A stretch of 64,000 nucleotides of DNA from Immersiella caudata (GCA_030512335.1 JAULSU010000005.1:4297501-4361500); one strand, 5' to 3'; positions 11,462 to 22,161 are shown, numbered from the stretch's first letter. The notes: generated by a model from the sequence alone, not told the origin. Made by a program: numbers and translations.

Positions 11462-14383
11462 CTACATCGCATCCTCAAAAAACTTAATCAACGTCCTCGC
11501 ACCCGAAACACCCAATCCCAAAAACGGATAGCAGATATAAACCAAATCATTCTGCGTCCCAAACTTCTCCCTAAACTCGCTCTTCTGCACCAGCTTCAAC
11601 TGCTGCGCAATCGTCTTGTACGTCTTGCTCAGGATCTTTGCCCGAATACCATCCATATTTTCACCGGTGACCATCTCCGGCAAAGCACCCGCGCCAAAGG
11701 TAACCTTCTTGACGCCAGCCTTGGCAAGGGCTTGGATAGCCGCGGAGATGAGCGCCTCAATGGTTCCGTTGGGTGAGTTGGGAAAGTCCAGAGCGAACTT
11801 GATCTGGTACCCGTTGGCAGGGGACAGCTTGTGCAGGATGCACAGCGCGGCGATTTCGCCCTCCTTGGTCTCGGCCCAGAGGTACCGGCGGTGCTCTGTG
11901 TCTACCCATGGGCGAACCTCGGTGAGATGGACTTGGCGGCCCTTGCGGTTGGCCTTCCAGTCTTGGATGCGCTTGTCACAGCGGGCTTTGAAGTCCTCGG
12001 GGATAGGCTGGCCGTATGGGAGCTCGTGGATCGTGACGCCTGCATCCTCGGCTTGGCGCTCCTTCTTGGCGACCTTCTTGGCGGAGTCGGTGGGGATGCG
12101 TTCCTCGGCGACGCAGGAGAGGGATCGCCAGCCGAGCTTGGAGGCGAGGATGTCTTCGATGTCGGCGGAGACGAGAAGCCAGAGGGGTCGCAGGTTTTTT
12201 TGCTTGCGCAGGAACTTGAGGAAGTCCCGGATGACAATGGGGTACTGTCGGGGATCGCAGAGCGGGTTGCCCATGACGAGGGCGTAGCCGTTGTCTTCGG
12301 CGTAACCGACGGCGGCGCCGGTCTTGGCGTGGCGCCAGACGTGGTAGCGGTCGTCGAGCCAGGAGGTGTTGGTAGCGTCGCCGTAGTTGGCAATCAGCTT
12401 CTCGAGGGAAGGAAGCTGCAAGCTGTTTGACTTTGACAACCGAGGAGACATGGTGCCGTTGGTGATGGGCTCGCTGGTGATGGGCTCGCTGGTGATGGGC
12501 TCGCTGGTGATGGGCTCGCTGGTGATGGGCTCGCTGGTGATGGGCTCGCTGGTGATGGATTCGCTGGTGACGGAGCCGCTGGAGGACGGGGTCCCGGATA
12601 GGGTGCGCTGGGAGATGGAATAGGCGTACCGCAGGGTGTCAGCTTCGGGGTGGGGGAGGACGCCCTCAATTTCCTTTTGCTCTGGAAGAGACTTGGGATC
12701 CCGCGGAAACAGCGAGGCGTGACGAATGTCGCCCAGCCCGAGAAGAAGGAAAAGAAGACGCTCAAGGCCGATGCCACAGCCGGCATGGGGGAGCACGCCG
12801 TACTGGAAGCCCTGGAAGTACTCTTGCATGCCTCTTGGCTCTATGCCAACCTTTTTCATCCGCTCTTCAAGCACCTTGGGGTCGTGGACGCGCTGGCCAC
12901 CGGTTGTGATTTCTTGTCCGCGGAGGAAGATGTCGAATGAGTTGGTGAAGCGCTCGTCTTCGGGGTCTAGATGTGCGTAGAATGGTCGAGCACTGGTTGG
13001 GAACTTGTCGATGATGTAGTAGTCGGTGTGATACTTCTCCTTGATCAACTCGCCGATTCTGATCTCGGCGCGGGTGCTGAGATCCTCAAACTCGGATGCC
13101 GGGTGGCCGTGGTCGTCTGTCCAGCCCGAGTCGTTCAACATCTTGACGGCGTCCTTGAATTTGAGCACTGGTGTCTCCTCGGTCCACACAAGGTCCTCGT
13201 GCGGGAAGCGGGTCTTGATGATCTCGATCTCCTTGCGGAATCGCTTGTATACACCCTCAAAGATGCTCTTCATTAGGGCGTCGATGATCTTCATGGCCTC
13301 GTGGTAGTCCTCGTTGATGGCCATCTCGATATCCATGCCTGTGTACTCTGTGAGATGGCGATGCGTGTTGCTGTCCTCGGCACGGAAGACGGGGCCAATC
13401 TCAAACACGCGGTTGAAGTCGGCGGATATGCTCAGCTGCTTGGCCAGCTGGGGGCTCTGAGCAAGAAAGGCAGTCCGGTCAAAGTAGTTAACCTTGAACA
13501 CCTCGGCGCCTGACTCCGTCGCGGCCGGCTGTAGCTTCGGGGTGTGGATCTCGATGAAGCCTTGGCCCTCAAGGAAACCGCGGAAGATGCTGCAGACTGC
13601 GGCGTTGATGCGGAAGATGGACTGGGCGGTGGGTGTGCGAAGATACGCGAGACGATTTGCGGCGCGCATGCGGTTTGTGGCGAGGGCTTCGACCGTTTGT
13701 GTCTCTTCGTTCTTCTCAACGTGGTCGATGGTGAAGACATCCACTGGCATGTGTTCGTGGACAGGCACGACCAAGTGCATGCTGTCGACCAGGAGCTCCA
13801 CGTTCTGGATGCTGCAGCCCTTGATCTCCTCAGGCGGGCACTGCAGAGTTCCCTCGACATGGACCAGACCCTCGGCGGTCAAGTGTTCCACCCATCGTAC
13901 AAAGTTCTCCGAGATGACGCCTTCGCGGTATGCCACAACACCCTGCAGTGTTTCGGTCCTGTCCCGGAAAACGACAAAGGCGAGCTTGGAGCTCAGGTTT
14001 CGAATGTGGTGCAAGCGAGCGGTGAAGCGGATCTTCTTTCCAACGTTGCCCGACTCGTCGGCAGTGATCTCGGCGAGGGCAGCCGTCCTGACGAAGACAT
14101 CGCTGGGTTTTGTGCCGTATCGGGCGGCGATCTCGGGCGGGTCTTCATGTAGTGCTTTTTGTTCCTCCTCTTGTCGCCGTAGTTGGAACGAGCGTCTCTC
14201 TGATTCTCTCTCGTCGAGCTTGGCGAGCTTGAGCTGGGCCTTGCTCAGGGACTTTTCTTCGCGCTCGCCTTCGAGGTTCTTGACGTCGCCGATCCTGGGC
14301 TTGGCGATGTGGTTCTTGGCTGTTGAGTGGCCGATGAGGCGATTTAACGCCAGAATAGGCTTCTTCAGCGCGCCGGGAGACAT
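11462..14383 (-). CDS. erdS: AspRS-DUF2156 fusion: ergosteryl-3beta-O-L-aspartate synthase type
   Basis: Single exon, 973 residues. In the published fungal enzyme ErdS, the AspRS part charges tRNA-Asp and the DUF2156 part moves Asp from Asp-tRNA to the 3beta-hydroxyl of ergosterol. Here residues 1-95 are a Lys/Glu-rich extension, 115-200 the OB-fold tRNA-binding domain, 250-570 the class IIb catalytic core. Motif 2 lies at FRAEDSNTHRHLTEYTGMD and motif 3 at GCGIGLERLLFLL. Residues 600-642 are a SEPIT pentapeptide repeat linker. About 655-970 is DUF2156 (aminoacyl-tRNA transferase fold, double GNAT), with TGAAVGYAEDNGYALVMGNP and the C-terminal GTQNDLVYICYPFLGLG. A plain cytosolic AspRS ends near residue 575, so the fusion is unambiguous. 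The divergent hydrolase at 15624 fits the cognate eraser ErdH. Confidence 0.93.
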   Translation of the reverse strand: MSPGALKKPILALNRLIGHSTAKNHIAKPRIGDVKNLEGEREEKSLSKAQLKLAKLDERESERRSFQLRRQEEEQKALHEDPPEIAARYGTKPSDVFVRTAALAEITADESGNVGKKIRFTARLHHIRNLSSKLAFVVFRDRTETLQGVVAYREGVISENFVRWVEHLTAEGLVHVEGTLQCPPEEIKGCSIQNVELLVDSMHLVVPVHEHMPVDVFTIDHVEKNEETQTVEALATNRMRAANRLAYLRTPTAQSIFRINAAVCSIFRGFLEGQGFIEIHTPKLQPAATESGAEVFKVNYFDRTAFLAQSPQLAKQLSISADFNRVFEIGPVFRAEDSNTHRHLTEYTGMDIEMAINEDYHEAMKIIDALMKSIFEGVYKRFRKEIEIIKTRFPHEDLVWTEETPVLKFKDAVKMLNDSGWTDDHGHPASEFEDLSTRAEIRIGELIKEKYHTDYYIIDKFPTSARPFYAHLDPEDERFTNSFDIFLRGQEITTGGQRVHDPKVLEERMKKVGIEPRGMQEYFQGFQYGVLPHAGCGIGLERLLFLLLGLGDIRHASLFPRDPKSLPEQKEIEGVLPHPEADTLRYAYSISQRTLSGTPSSSGSVTSESITSEPITSEPITSEPITSEPITSEPITSEPITNGTMSPRLSKSNSLQLPSLEKLIANYGDATNTSWLDDRYHVWRHAKTGAAVGYAEDNGYALVMGNPLCDPRQYPIVIRDFLKFLRKQKNLRPLWLLVSADIEDILASKLGWRSLSCVAEERIPTDSAKKVAKKERQAEDAGVTIHELPYGQPIPEDFKARCDKRIQDWKANRKGRQVHLTEVRPWVDTEHRRYLWAETKEGEIAALCILHKLSPANGYQIKFALDFPNSPNGTIEALISAAIQALAKAGVKKVTFGAGALPEMVTGENMDGIRAKILSKTYKTIAQQLKLVQKSEFREKFGTQNDLVYICYPFLGLGVSGARTLIKFFEDAM
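12461..12580 (-). repeat. 15-bp coding minisatellite in the erdS linker
   Basis: Eight head-to-tail 15-bp units (GGTGATGGGCTCGCT on the + strand), the first six exact. They encode the SEPIT repeats that join AspRS to DUF2156. The unit is a multiple of three, so copy-number changes would alter linker length without breaking the frame. Confidence 0.95.
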
Positions 14384-15043
14384 GGCGACGCTCTGGTGTT
14401 TGTGGTGTCAACGAGCGGGGTCAACAGCGGCGCGACGGTCTTTGCGCGGAAGTGTTGCTCTAATAGGGATGAGTGAGCGTGCTCTAGCAGAGTCGAGCGG
14501 GCGTGACGGAGCCAAACGACGCAAGCCTAACAGCTCGTAACGGAGTCAGCTAGGAGGACGATCATGGAGAGTGGATGGAGGCAGAAGATGGGTTGCGTCG
14601 AGTGGAGCGGTTGCCGAGAATATAACGTCGGCGCGAACGCGTCGCACCGGAACAAGCGGCCTGCAAGCTGGCCGAGGGTGTGCAAGCTGTGACGAACCTT
14701 CGGGAACCCATTCGCTCTGCTTCCAAGCCTGGTGGTATGCATGTGCGCACAACTAAGCACCACGGGCTGAAGATTCGATGTGCCGGTGGACCCGCTTCCC
14801 CCTGGATGGCCAGCCAATGTCGTTGGAAGCGCCGGGTCATTCGGCGCTCTCGAAAACCGACAAAACTCCATTGCCGTCAAGCAAACTTTCAAAGCCCCAT
14901 GCCCCTGGCCAAGCATTGCGGCTAGAACAAGCAGCACGGGATTTTCTGGTTTCTATGTTGTCATCGATCTAAACCCTGGCGACGTGCTCGGAGCAGAGTG
15001 TCCGGTACCTGGTTCGCCATGTGTCAAAGTCCTGCCCTCCCTT

Positions 15044-15051
15044 TGACGTCA
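15044..15051. promoter_or_regulatory. CRE-type palindrome TGACGTCA, site 1
   Basis: Perfect 8-bp binding site of ATF/CREB-family bZIP factors, about 660 bp upstream of the erdS-like start and 573 bp upstream of the hydrolase start. Binding is inferred from the sequence only. Confidence 0.55.
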
Positions 15052-15067
15052 TTTTCGTTGCGGTTGC

Positions 15068-15075
15068 TGACGTCA
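15068..15075. promoter_or_regulatory. CRE-type palindrome TGACGTCA, site 2
   Basis: Second perfect copy, 24 bp after the first start to start. Two perfect 8-mers this close are unlikely by chance, which supports a working bidirectional element. Confidence 0.55.
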
Positions 15076-15623
15076 ACTGAAGGGTGGGTCCGCGGGGCTG
15101 CCCGGACCCACTCAGCGTCCACAAGCCCACGAACGACTGCGAGGTCCTCTGGACCGGCAGAGTAATCGTCCAGCATTGCGGCACAATTTCACTGGCCGTT
15201 GGCCTGTAATTCCGATATCTAAATATGGCAGTTTTACTTGCCCTGCTCTGCAACGAGGCACCACGTTCCGCAGCCCGACCATGCCTTCCTGCCATCATGG
15301 AACTGAGACACCTCGAACTTCCCCACAATTCGCCGCCAATGAAGAACCCCTGGAATGCCAAGCCCCCACGCAGGCGACGCAGTGGCGATGACATCAAACT
15401 TTCCAAGTGGCTGGATTGTCGCACGATCAACTCGCACAGCAAAGATCGATCGAAGCCACCGCTGCCTTGTTGACAGAAGTGGCCGAACAGACATCATCTT
15501 CTGCACTGTCAATCAGGGTGCTGGCGCTTTAATTGAGACACATCGACTCGACGCCGTGGATTGCTCAGTTTGTTTCCCGGTCCATCGCGACTAGTTTATT
15601 TTCACACTCGTTCAACTCCCATA

Positions 15624-16715
15624 ATGTCCAAGATCCCAACCGTTGACGGTATCCCCGTCTCCCTGATCCCCGCTTCAGAACCCTCCAAAGAGCGGAAGAC
15701 GCTTGAAACAGCCAAGGACGCCATCGATCCAACCCCATCTCGATTCTCCCTCCGCCTGTCAGCATCCTGGTGGCGCTCCTTGCAGTATGTCGGCCTATCG
15801 CTCCACTTCCTAGCGCCGCCGCGCCCGCCGAATCCATCATTCACCAAGACCATCCCCTCAACCCTTTCCAAGACCAAGGGAGAATTTACGGCGCAATTCT
15901 ACACCCCCAAGGGCTACGAAGAAGCCAAGAAGTCAGGGAAGACCTTTCCTGCAGTCGTCAACTTCCACGGCGGCGGCTTCACCATTGGCAACGCCACGGA
16001 CGACGCCCGGTTCGCCCGGTTTGTCCTAGAGACCTGCAACGCCGTCTTCGTGTCCGTCGACTACCGCCTAGCGCCAGAATACCCCTTCCCTGCGGCCGTG
16101 GACGACGCCGCCGACTCCATCCTCTACCTGATCCGCTCCGCCAAAGAGCTCTGCATTGACCCGCACAAGCTCGCAACGTGCGGTTTCTCAGCGGGCGCAA
16201 ATCTAGCGATCACTTCTACTCTGCGTCTCACGGACCATCTCAAAACTACCATTGCACCGGTGCCACCGCACAAGGTTCGCGCCGTTGCTACGTGGTACCC
16301 CATCACGGATTACACGCTTTCCCGCGCCGAACGGCGTGAAACTTCGGTCCGACCTGATCAGACATTGCCGGATAACATCACCTCGTTGTTCGACGCATCG
16401 TACCTCTACCCGCCTGAACTTCGTCTTTCTCATCCCTGGCTGTCTCCTTCGAAAGCATCAGATGAGCAGCTGGCAGAGGGTATACCCCCGCATGTCATCT
16501 TTTACACGTGCGAGTGGGATATGCTGTTGAGAGAGGGTGAGGAGTTGGCGAAGAGGTTGGGACGGGCGCCGATTGGGAAGGATGTGAGGTATAAGATGAT
16601 TCCGGAGGTGCCGCATGGGTGGGACAAGTCGCCGGATCCGTTGAAGCCGGCAGCGGGGGCGGAGGAGCTGTATAGGGAGTGTTGTGAGACGTTGAAGGGG
16701 ATTTTTGAGGAGTAA
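15624..16715 (+). CDS. erdH: alpha/beta hydrolase, candidate ergosteryl-aspartate hydrolase (ErdH type)
   Basis: Intronless, 363 residues, start at the ATG in a CATAATG context (the frame is open further upstream but without ATG). Hormone-sensitive-lipase-like fold with the oxyanion motif NFHGGGFTIGN, nucleophile GFSAGANLA, acid in CEWDMLLREGEEL and His in EVPHGWDKSP, so the catalytic set looks complete. In fungi with ErdS a hydrolase of this type, ErdH, removes Asp from ergosteryl-aspartate, and the two genes are reported to be linked. Position directly divergent from the AspRS-DUF2156 gene is the main argument for the name; fold alone would only give esterase/lipase. No signal peptide, but a hydrophobic stretch around residues 45-65 may bind membrane. 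Confidence 0.75.
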   Translation: MSKIPTVDGIPVSLIPASEPSKERKTLETAKDAIDPTPSRFSLRLSASWWRSLQYVGLSLHFLAPPRPPNPSFTKTIPSTLSKTKGEFTAQFYTPKGYEEAKKSGKTFPAVVNFHGGGFTIGNATDDARFARFVLETCNAVFVSVDYRLAPEYPFPAAVDDAADSILYLIRSAKELCIDPHKLATCGFSAGANLAITSTLRLTDHLKTTIAPVPPHKVRAVATWYPITDYTLSRAERRETSVRPDQTLPDNITSLFDASYLYPPELRLSHPWLSPSKASDEQLAEGIPPHVIFYTCEWDMLLREGEELAKRLGRAPIGKDVRYKMIPEVPHGWDKSPDPLKPAAGAEELYRECCETLKGIFEE

Positions 16716-19382
16716 GCGTTCTAGCTAGGAGAGAGTGTGGGTGTATTGTAGATGAAGGGAAGTTGGAGTCATGAGTTAAGAATAAGTTTGGGCTTCGGAT
16801 TTTGTCACTGCATGGCTCGAGCATGGCTTGAAGAAGTTGTTGTATGTTCATGATGTGTAATTAACCTGTAAATCACCATCATTGTTCTGGAGAAACGGTA
16901 AGCACGTCCTGTCACTACTCGCACGGAATAAAATGCAGAAAACTGTTTACAATTCTTCCATCACTTCTACTACAGACTCATCTCAGATCATCGGCCACTG
17001 ATGTAAGTTTTAGATTTGATTGCGGGCCTGGTCTGTGGAACCATCGTTTTCCAAATCATTCCTTCGAGTCCGCTCCTCCTCAGGCTTCTTGTGCTGTACC
17101 CCCAACTAGCCTCTGCCGTGATGGCTACCACCGTTGCCATGATGAAGAGTGGTGTCATTGTCATGAGATGTGGCGTTGTCGTGGTGAAGAGAGGTGTTTT
17201 TGTTGCCTGAAGGCGGGGGTGTGTGTGTGATGGATTTTATTAGGGTACTTCTGGCGCCCAGATGGCGCTCTGACGGATTACTGTTTCGGCTTCGTAGTAG
17301 CTACAGGAACCTCTCCCTATACCACTTGCAGGAGTGGAAAACCTCGCCTGGATCTAAACCCCCCATTTTGCTCCCTTTAGTCGATAACAGTAATACGGAC
17401 TCCCCTTATCTAAGTAATAGGGGTACACGCGAATTGCTTGGCGTGTGGGCAGCCTGGTTGGTCCTTGGCTGGCTGTCGATTTAGCTCGACACTGGCTGGT
17501 CTGGCTTGCTTGGCTTGAAGGTGGGGTGTTGCAGTGATAAAGGGCTGAGCTTCCCCTACCATGCATTAGGTAACTATAAAGATCCTCGACAGAGCTCAAG
17601 ACTGGTGCTGCAATCGCCATGACCAGAAAGCTACCCAGAGAATTGGAGTATCGAGCGGGGAGTGGCAGTCGATCGATGCTGACTGTAATGTGCCTCGCCG
17701 CATATGATGATCTCGAACTTTGGGGCTGGTAGGTCCCATCCATAACTTTAAGCTTCAAAAGGATGTTCTTGATTTTGACGGATTGATCGTCCTCGACGTC
17801 GGATCTCCGGCATCTGGATGTAATCCTCCCCCCCTTGGCCGGCTCATCTCGTAGATCCCGGAGCACCTCTCCTTTATTGGCCAGTGTGCCTTTCACTTGC
17901 TGGGTGTCTCTAGTCAGCCTTGGCAAGACGAGGTGATTTACTTGCAGAAGTAAAACTTACCCTTGGGAAGCTTTGGGCACTTTTCGAAATGTGTGCTGGT
18001 TGTGTTGTTGATTTTTTTTTGATTTTTTTGATTTTTTTTTTTGGATATATAACCGGGTAGAGCGGCGCAAGGGTGATATCGGCCGACTCGACTGGTAAGG
18101 GGAATTAGGTAGGTCACCGCTCGGAGCACTCGCTCTCGATCTTCTGTCGAGTCCGTTTTGGGATTCCCCAGTTGCTGCAGATGGAGCGGAAGACCTCCAC
18201 CTTTTGGCAAGGAGTGGGAGCCGTTGATCGTTTTTGTTGCTTGTGACGTGATTGAAACGAGAAGGCTTTGCTTTGTGCCGATCTGTCAGCCAAGTCTCTC
18301 CAGCGGGCCTGGGCGCGGACTGAAAACCTACCGAGACCTCACGATCGGGAGCGGATGCTGCCCGTCGACGAAACCCCACGGGGAGGTTGCCGTATACGAA
18401 GCTTTTGGAACAGGCGCAGGTTGCTGCAATCGCCTCAAGTCTCGCTGTGAAGGTGTCAAATGGTTGGTATTTCCACTCGCTTCCCCAGGTGTGAGGTGAA
18501 AGCCCGAGATGACCACAGTGAGCATCCTTGATGGAATGATATGGTATTATTGGACTCTGTTGACAATTTGGTTCTGAATAAGGTATACATATATTAGGAC
18601 CAAAACCACCGATAAAGGGATTCGGTGTTCTCCCTTGCAAAAGCAAAGTGGTGCGATGGGTTGTTATCTCGTCTCTCCTCCCCGAGAGGAAGAAGGCACA
18701 TATTTATCTTCGTATACTTAGTTTGAAACACTCATCTTCGGCCTTGCAAGCAAACCACACAAAGTGTTCCTTACTCTTCCCCAATCGGCTGCCCCGCCAA
18801 ACGAACAGCGCTTGACAATCGCATAGGTAACCACAGGACAAACGAATTGTTCCCTCCCCAACGAAGCCAATACGCAAACAATCCACTTGGCAGCAAATGC
18901 TCCTCGCCCCATACTCTCTGAATGGTCCTCAAACCCGGGAAACCTAGGTGGCACAACTCCTTGATACCCCGTTCGGGAGCCTCAAGAAATTGACCACCAG
19001 GTAGCTTCCGTTTCTCGTCTTACGCGATCTCGGTTGGGAACTGATCATCCTGTTTAGCCAGAGGCCACAACGGGGTGGCCGATTCTAGCCCCGAGCAGGC
19101 CCGGAATCCGGGATATTGTAGTGTTTATCCATACAATCAGGCAGCCCAAAGCAACCGCCCAAAGCAACCCGGTCGAGCGCTTCTCAGATTGCCCCTTTCC
19201 GCCCCAATGAAACCCCCAGGATCCGCGTCCGATCGCTTTACGATCGATGCCCCGCATCCCGGGCGCCGGGTCTCATCAAATTCGTAACCCCTTTTTATAC
19301 CCAAGCCAAGCCCTCCCAAGACAATCGCAGCTCTGGGCGGTGCATCACCACAAGGTTCCTTTGTTCTCTGCGCGTATCAAAA
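16716..19382. other. 2.7-kb region without a recognised gene
   Basis: Two long minus-strand ORFs (17354-17926, 190 codons; 17957-18646, 229 codons) have low-complexity, Ser/Arg/Pro-rich translations and no recognisable domain. Runs of T with G spacers at 18012-18042 precede a TATATAA. From about 19050 it is the xylanase promoter, with GGCTAA-type sites on the minus strand at 19054-19059 and 19085-19090 and a TTTTTATA box at 19292. Confidence 0.4.
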
Positions 19383-20620
19383 ATGAAGATCGCAACCCTG
19401 GCAGCCCTTGTGGCCAGCGTTCCCGCCGTCTCAGCTCAACTGCACGCCCTCGCCAAGAACGCCGGACTTCTCTACTTTGGCACCGCCGTCGGCCCAGGGG
19501 ACAGTCGCGACGCCCCGTACTACGCGCTCTCCAACGACATCAAAAACTTTGGTCAATACACACCCGACAATGCCCAGAAATGGGACGCCACCGAGCCCCA
19601 GCGCGGCAGGTTTCAGTACACCCAGGCCGACGCCATCGTCAACAGGGCTATCGCCAACAAGATGATCATGCGTTGTCATACCTTGGTGTGGTACAGCCAA
19701 TTACCTTCGTGGGGTGCGTTACCCCTGATTTTCCCCCCGGCTGTTGTTACAATGCCCTTCAAGTAAGCTGACGGTGAGTACCAACAGTATCCTCCGGATC
19801 CTGGACAAAAGACACCATGACCTCCGTCATGCAAACGCACATTTCCAATGTCATGGGCCACTTCAAATCCAAATGCTACGCCTGGGACGTCGTCAACGAA
19901 GCACTTGAGGACAACGGAACATACCGCAACAACCCCTTCCTCAAAGCCCTCGGCGACAGCTACTTCGCCCTCTCCTTCAAGTTCGCCGCGGCCGCCGACC
20001 CGGATACAAAGCTCTACTACAATGATTACAACCTCGAATACTTCCCCGTCAAAGCCGACGGCGCCGTTCGCATCGTCAAGCTCGTGCAAGCCGCTGGTGT
20101 TCCTATCCATGGTGTAGGTCTCCAAGCGCACATGACCGTCGGCCGTACCCCTTCCCGCTCCAACCTAACCTGGACCCTCGAAAAATACACCTCCCTCGGT
20201 CTCGACGTGGCCTACACCGAACTCGACGTTCGCATCAAACCCTTACCTTCCAACTCGTCCTCCCTCCAAGCCCAAGCAAAAGAATACGAAGCCATCGTCG
20301 GTTCGTGTCTGGATGTCCCGCGGTGCGTCGGGATTACAGTGTGGGGATTCGGCGATGCGCATAGTTGGATTCCGCAGACTTTTCCGGGGGCGGGGGATTC
20401 TTGTCTGTTTGATAAGAATAGCAAGCCGAAGCCAGCTTTTTCTAGTGTTAGTGCGATTTTGGCTAGTGCGAGTGGGAAGAGGGTGCCGTGGGGGAGTAAG
20501 CCGACGAGTCTTGTGTCAGCTACAAGCGTGGTGGCGACGAGTGCGCCGGTGGTGCAGACGACGGTGGTGATGTTGCCGAGTAAGACGTCGACGAAGGTGG
20601 CGGTGACGAGCGTGGCTTAG
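19383..20620 (+). CDS. GH10 endo-1,4-beta-xylanase, secreted
   Basis: Cleaves internal beta-1,4 bonds of xylan outside the cell. Two exons, intron 19714-19787, 387 residues. Signal peptide MKIATLAALVASVPAVSA followed directly by the catalytic domain, with no carbohydrate-binding module. GH10 landmarks: NAQKWDATEPQRGRF, HTLVWYSQLPSWV across the junction, acid/base Glu in WDVVNEAL, nucleophile Glu in YTELDVRI, and GITVWGFGDAHSWIP. The C-terminus is a 55-residue Ser/Thr/Val-rich tail without a clear GPI signal. A TATA-like box lies about 90 bp upstream of the ATG, and two XlnR/XYR1-like GGCTA sites lie about 300-330 bp upstream. Confidence 0.95.
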
Positions 20621-20870
20621 GGGGACTGGATGGGGGGGGGAGGGGTGGAGTGGTGCGTTTGTATTGGGATTATCAGATATTGGAAGAATACAGCCTGCTA
20701 TCCAATGATGAGAACGGCTGTGTAAGGAAAAGGGGAGATGTCAAAAACACTGTAAAAAATCATGTCGAATTAGATTAGCATTTCCAACCGGGAAGACAGA
20801 CATCATCGTAAACCCCAGACATTGTCACCTCCGCTACCGTTCTCCACCCGCGCATACTTCGGTCCCAACT

Positions 20871-22161
20871 CTACCGTCGAGTCGGCAGCTCCCTCAGCTC
20901 CCCATCTCCCCTGACCGTAGGCAATTCGCCCGTCCTTGTCTGGGGATATCCACCCGCGTACCCCGAGCCACTGGGAAACAGTGTTGCGGAGTGGGAGTAC
21001 CCTCCGGCCTGAGCATCACCTCCACTAGCACCATCGGTGTACCCCTGCTGCCATTGCTGTGTGGAGGTACCCATGTTCAAAGACGGCGACACGGATTCAA
21101 CTTGCGCCATTGGCTGAGGTTGGGGTTGCTGATGGACGTAACCACCCACCGGGCTCGCACTCGGGTTTGTGCTAGGAACAAATGGATGTCCCATTGACGG
21201 CGGGGTGGTGGGTGAAGGTATGTTGATGCTCGAGCGGACGGCGTACTCTGGCAACGTGGAAGAGGGCGATTGAGGTGGAAGAGGCGGGTAGTTTGGTGTC
21301 TTGTAGTCCACCAAGGCAGATGGTTGCACATCAGCCTCGGGTTGCTGGCTGAGAACATCGCGATCTCGCTTCCTCTTGGTGTATATGATGAAAAAGATTC
21401 CTACGCCGATAACAGCGAGGACGGCAAACCCGCCTACGGCACCACCAACTATCGCACCGATGGGGGCGGGGGCAGATGTCGGGGTAGGGGTTGGAGTGTA
21501 AGTGGAGGATGTCGAAGAAGACTCCGATGAAGTGGTAGACGACGATGTAATGTGAGGAATCTAGGCGTAGCGTGGCGTGGGGGTGAGATGATGAACGCCG
21601 GCGACGACATTGTTCCCACACAGGAAACCCGTGAGAGTTTGACCGGCAAGATTTGTCGACAGTGCTGTCAGGCAAAATGGCCAATTGAGAGTCGTACTGG
21701 TGGAAAATTGTGTGAGGTTATGCACCAGGATGGAAGAAGGAGAGGATTGCATACCAACACAAAGTTTGGATTCCCGCAGTGCTGGCAACACAGGCCGGAG
21801 CAGTCATGGGGAGGCACCAGGTATTGTAAACGTTGCGTGATGCGCCGCAGTCGAAGCCAGAACAACAGTTGAAGTAAGCACCCGACGAGACACAGCTTGC
21901 GGATGTAGCGCATCGAAAGGGTTCATCGCTGCCGAAGAAGCCGCAAGTGCGTGGGGGCAAGCTCCAGCTACTCGCCCGGCGCAGCAATTCAAGACGGACG
22001 TCTTCTTCACCCGGTTTAGCTGTTGGTGGGGGTGGTACGGGCTCGAGCCCATGGACACCTGTGCCACGAGTAACGGCAGTGGCGAGATATGGGTGAAGGA
22101 AGCTGGAAAGTAAACTGGAAAGTAGAAGAGACAGGGTGGGCCATTTCGTGGAGGTAGCCAT
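20871..22161 (-). CDS. Cys-rich single-pass surface protein with Ser/Thr stalk and Pro-rich tail
   Basis: Function unknown; architecture is that of a type I cell-surface sensor or adhesin. Three exons, introns 21697-21760 and 21561-21608, sum to 392 residues. Signal peptide, then a Cys-rich ectodomain (RTCGFFGSDEPFRC, then NCCSGFDCG and WCLPM), a second segment with FCLTALSTNLAGQ, a Ser/Thr/Pro stalk, one membrane helix (AIVGGAVGGFAVLAVIGVGI) and a stop-transfer TKRKRDRD. The cytosolic tail of about 190 residues is rich in Pro, Ser, Gln and Gly. The second intron has a weak GTCGTC donor, chosen because the frame has a TAG exactly at the acceptor. Resembles Wsc/Mid2-like layouts, but it is not assigned to either family. 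Confidence 0.78.

Larger units (their letters stand above)
14384..15623. other. divergent promoter region of the erdS/erdH-like pair
   Basis: No supported gene in 1.24 kb between two divergent start codons. Overlapping ORFs (for instance 14969-15442 minus) have no recognisable domain. It contains two perfect TGACGTCA palindromes near the middle. Confidence 0.6.

Noticed and set aside
13494..14540. 348-codon + strand ORF
   Set aside because: Antisense shadow of the AspRS-DUF2156 gene, whose motifs leave no doubt about the strand.
14969..15442. 157-codon minus ORF in the erdS/erdH promoter
   Set aside because: No domain or signal peptide; would overlap the likely control region.
17354..18646. 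Two minus-strand ORFs of 190 and 229 codons
   Set aside because: Compositions are low-complexity and Arg/Ser/Pro-rich, no domain, no convincing intron between them; could be UTR or decayed repeat.
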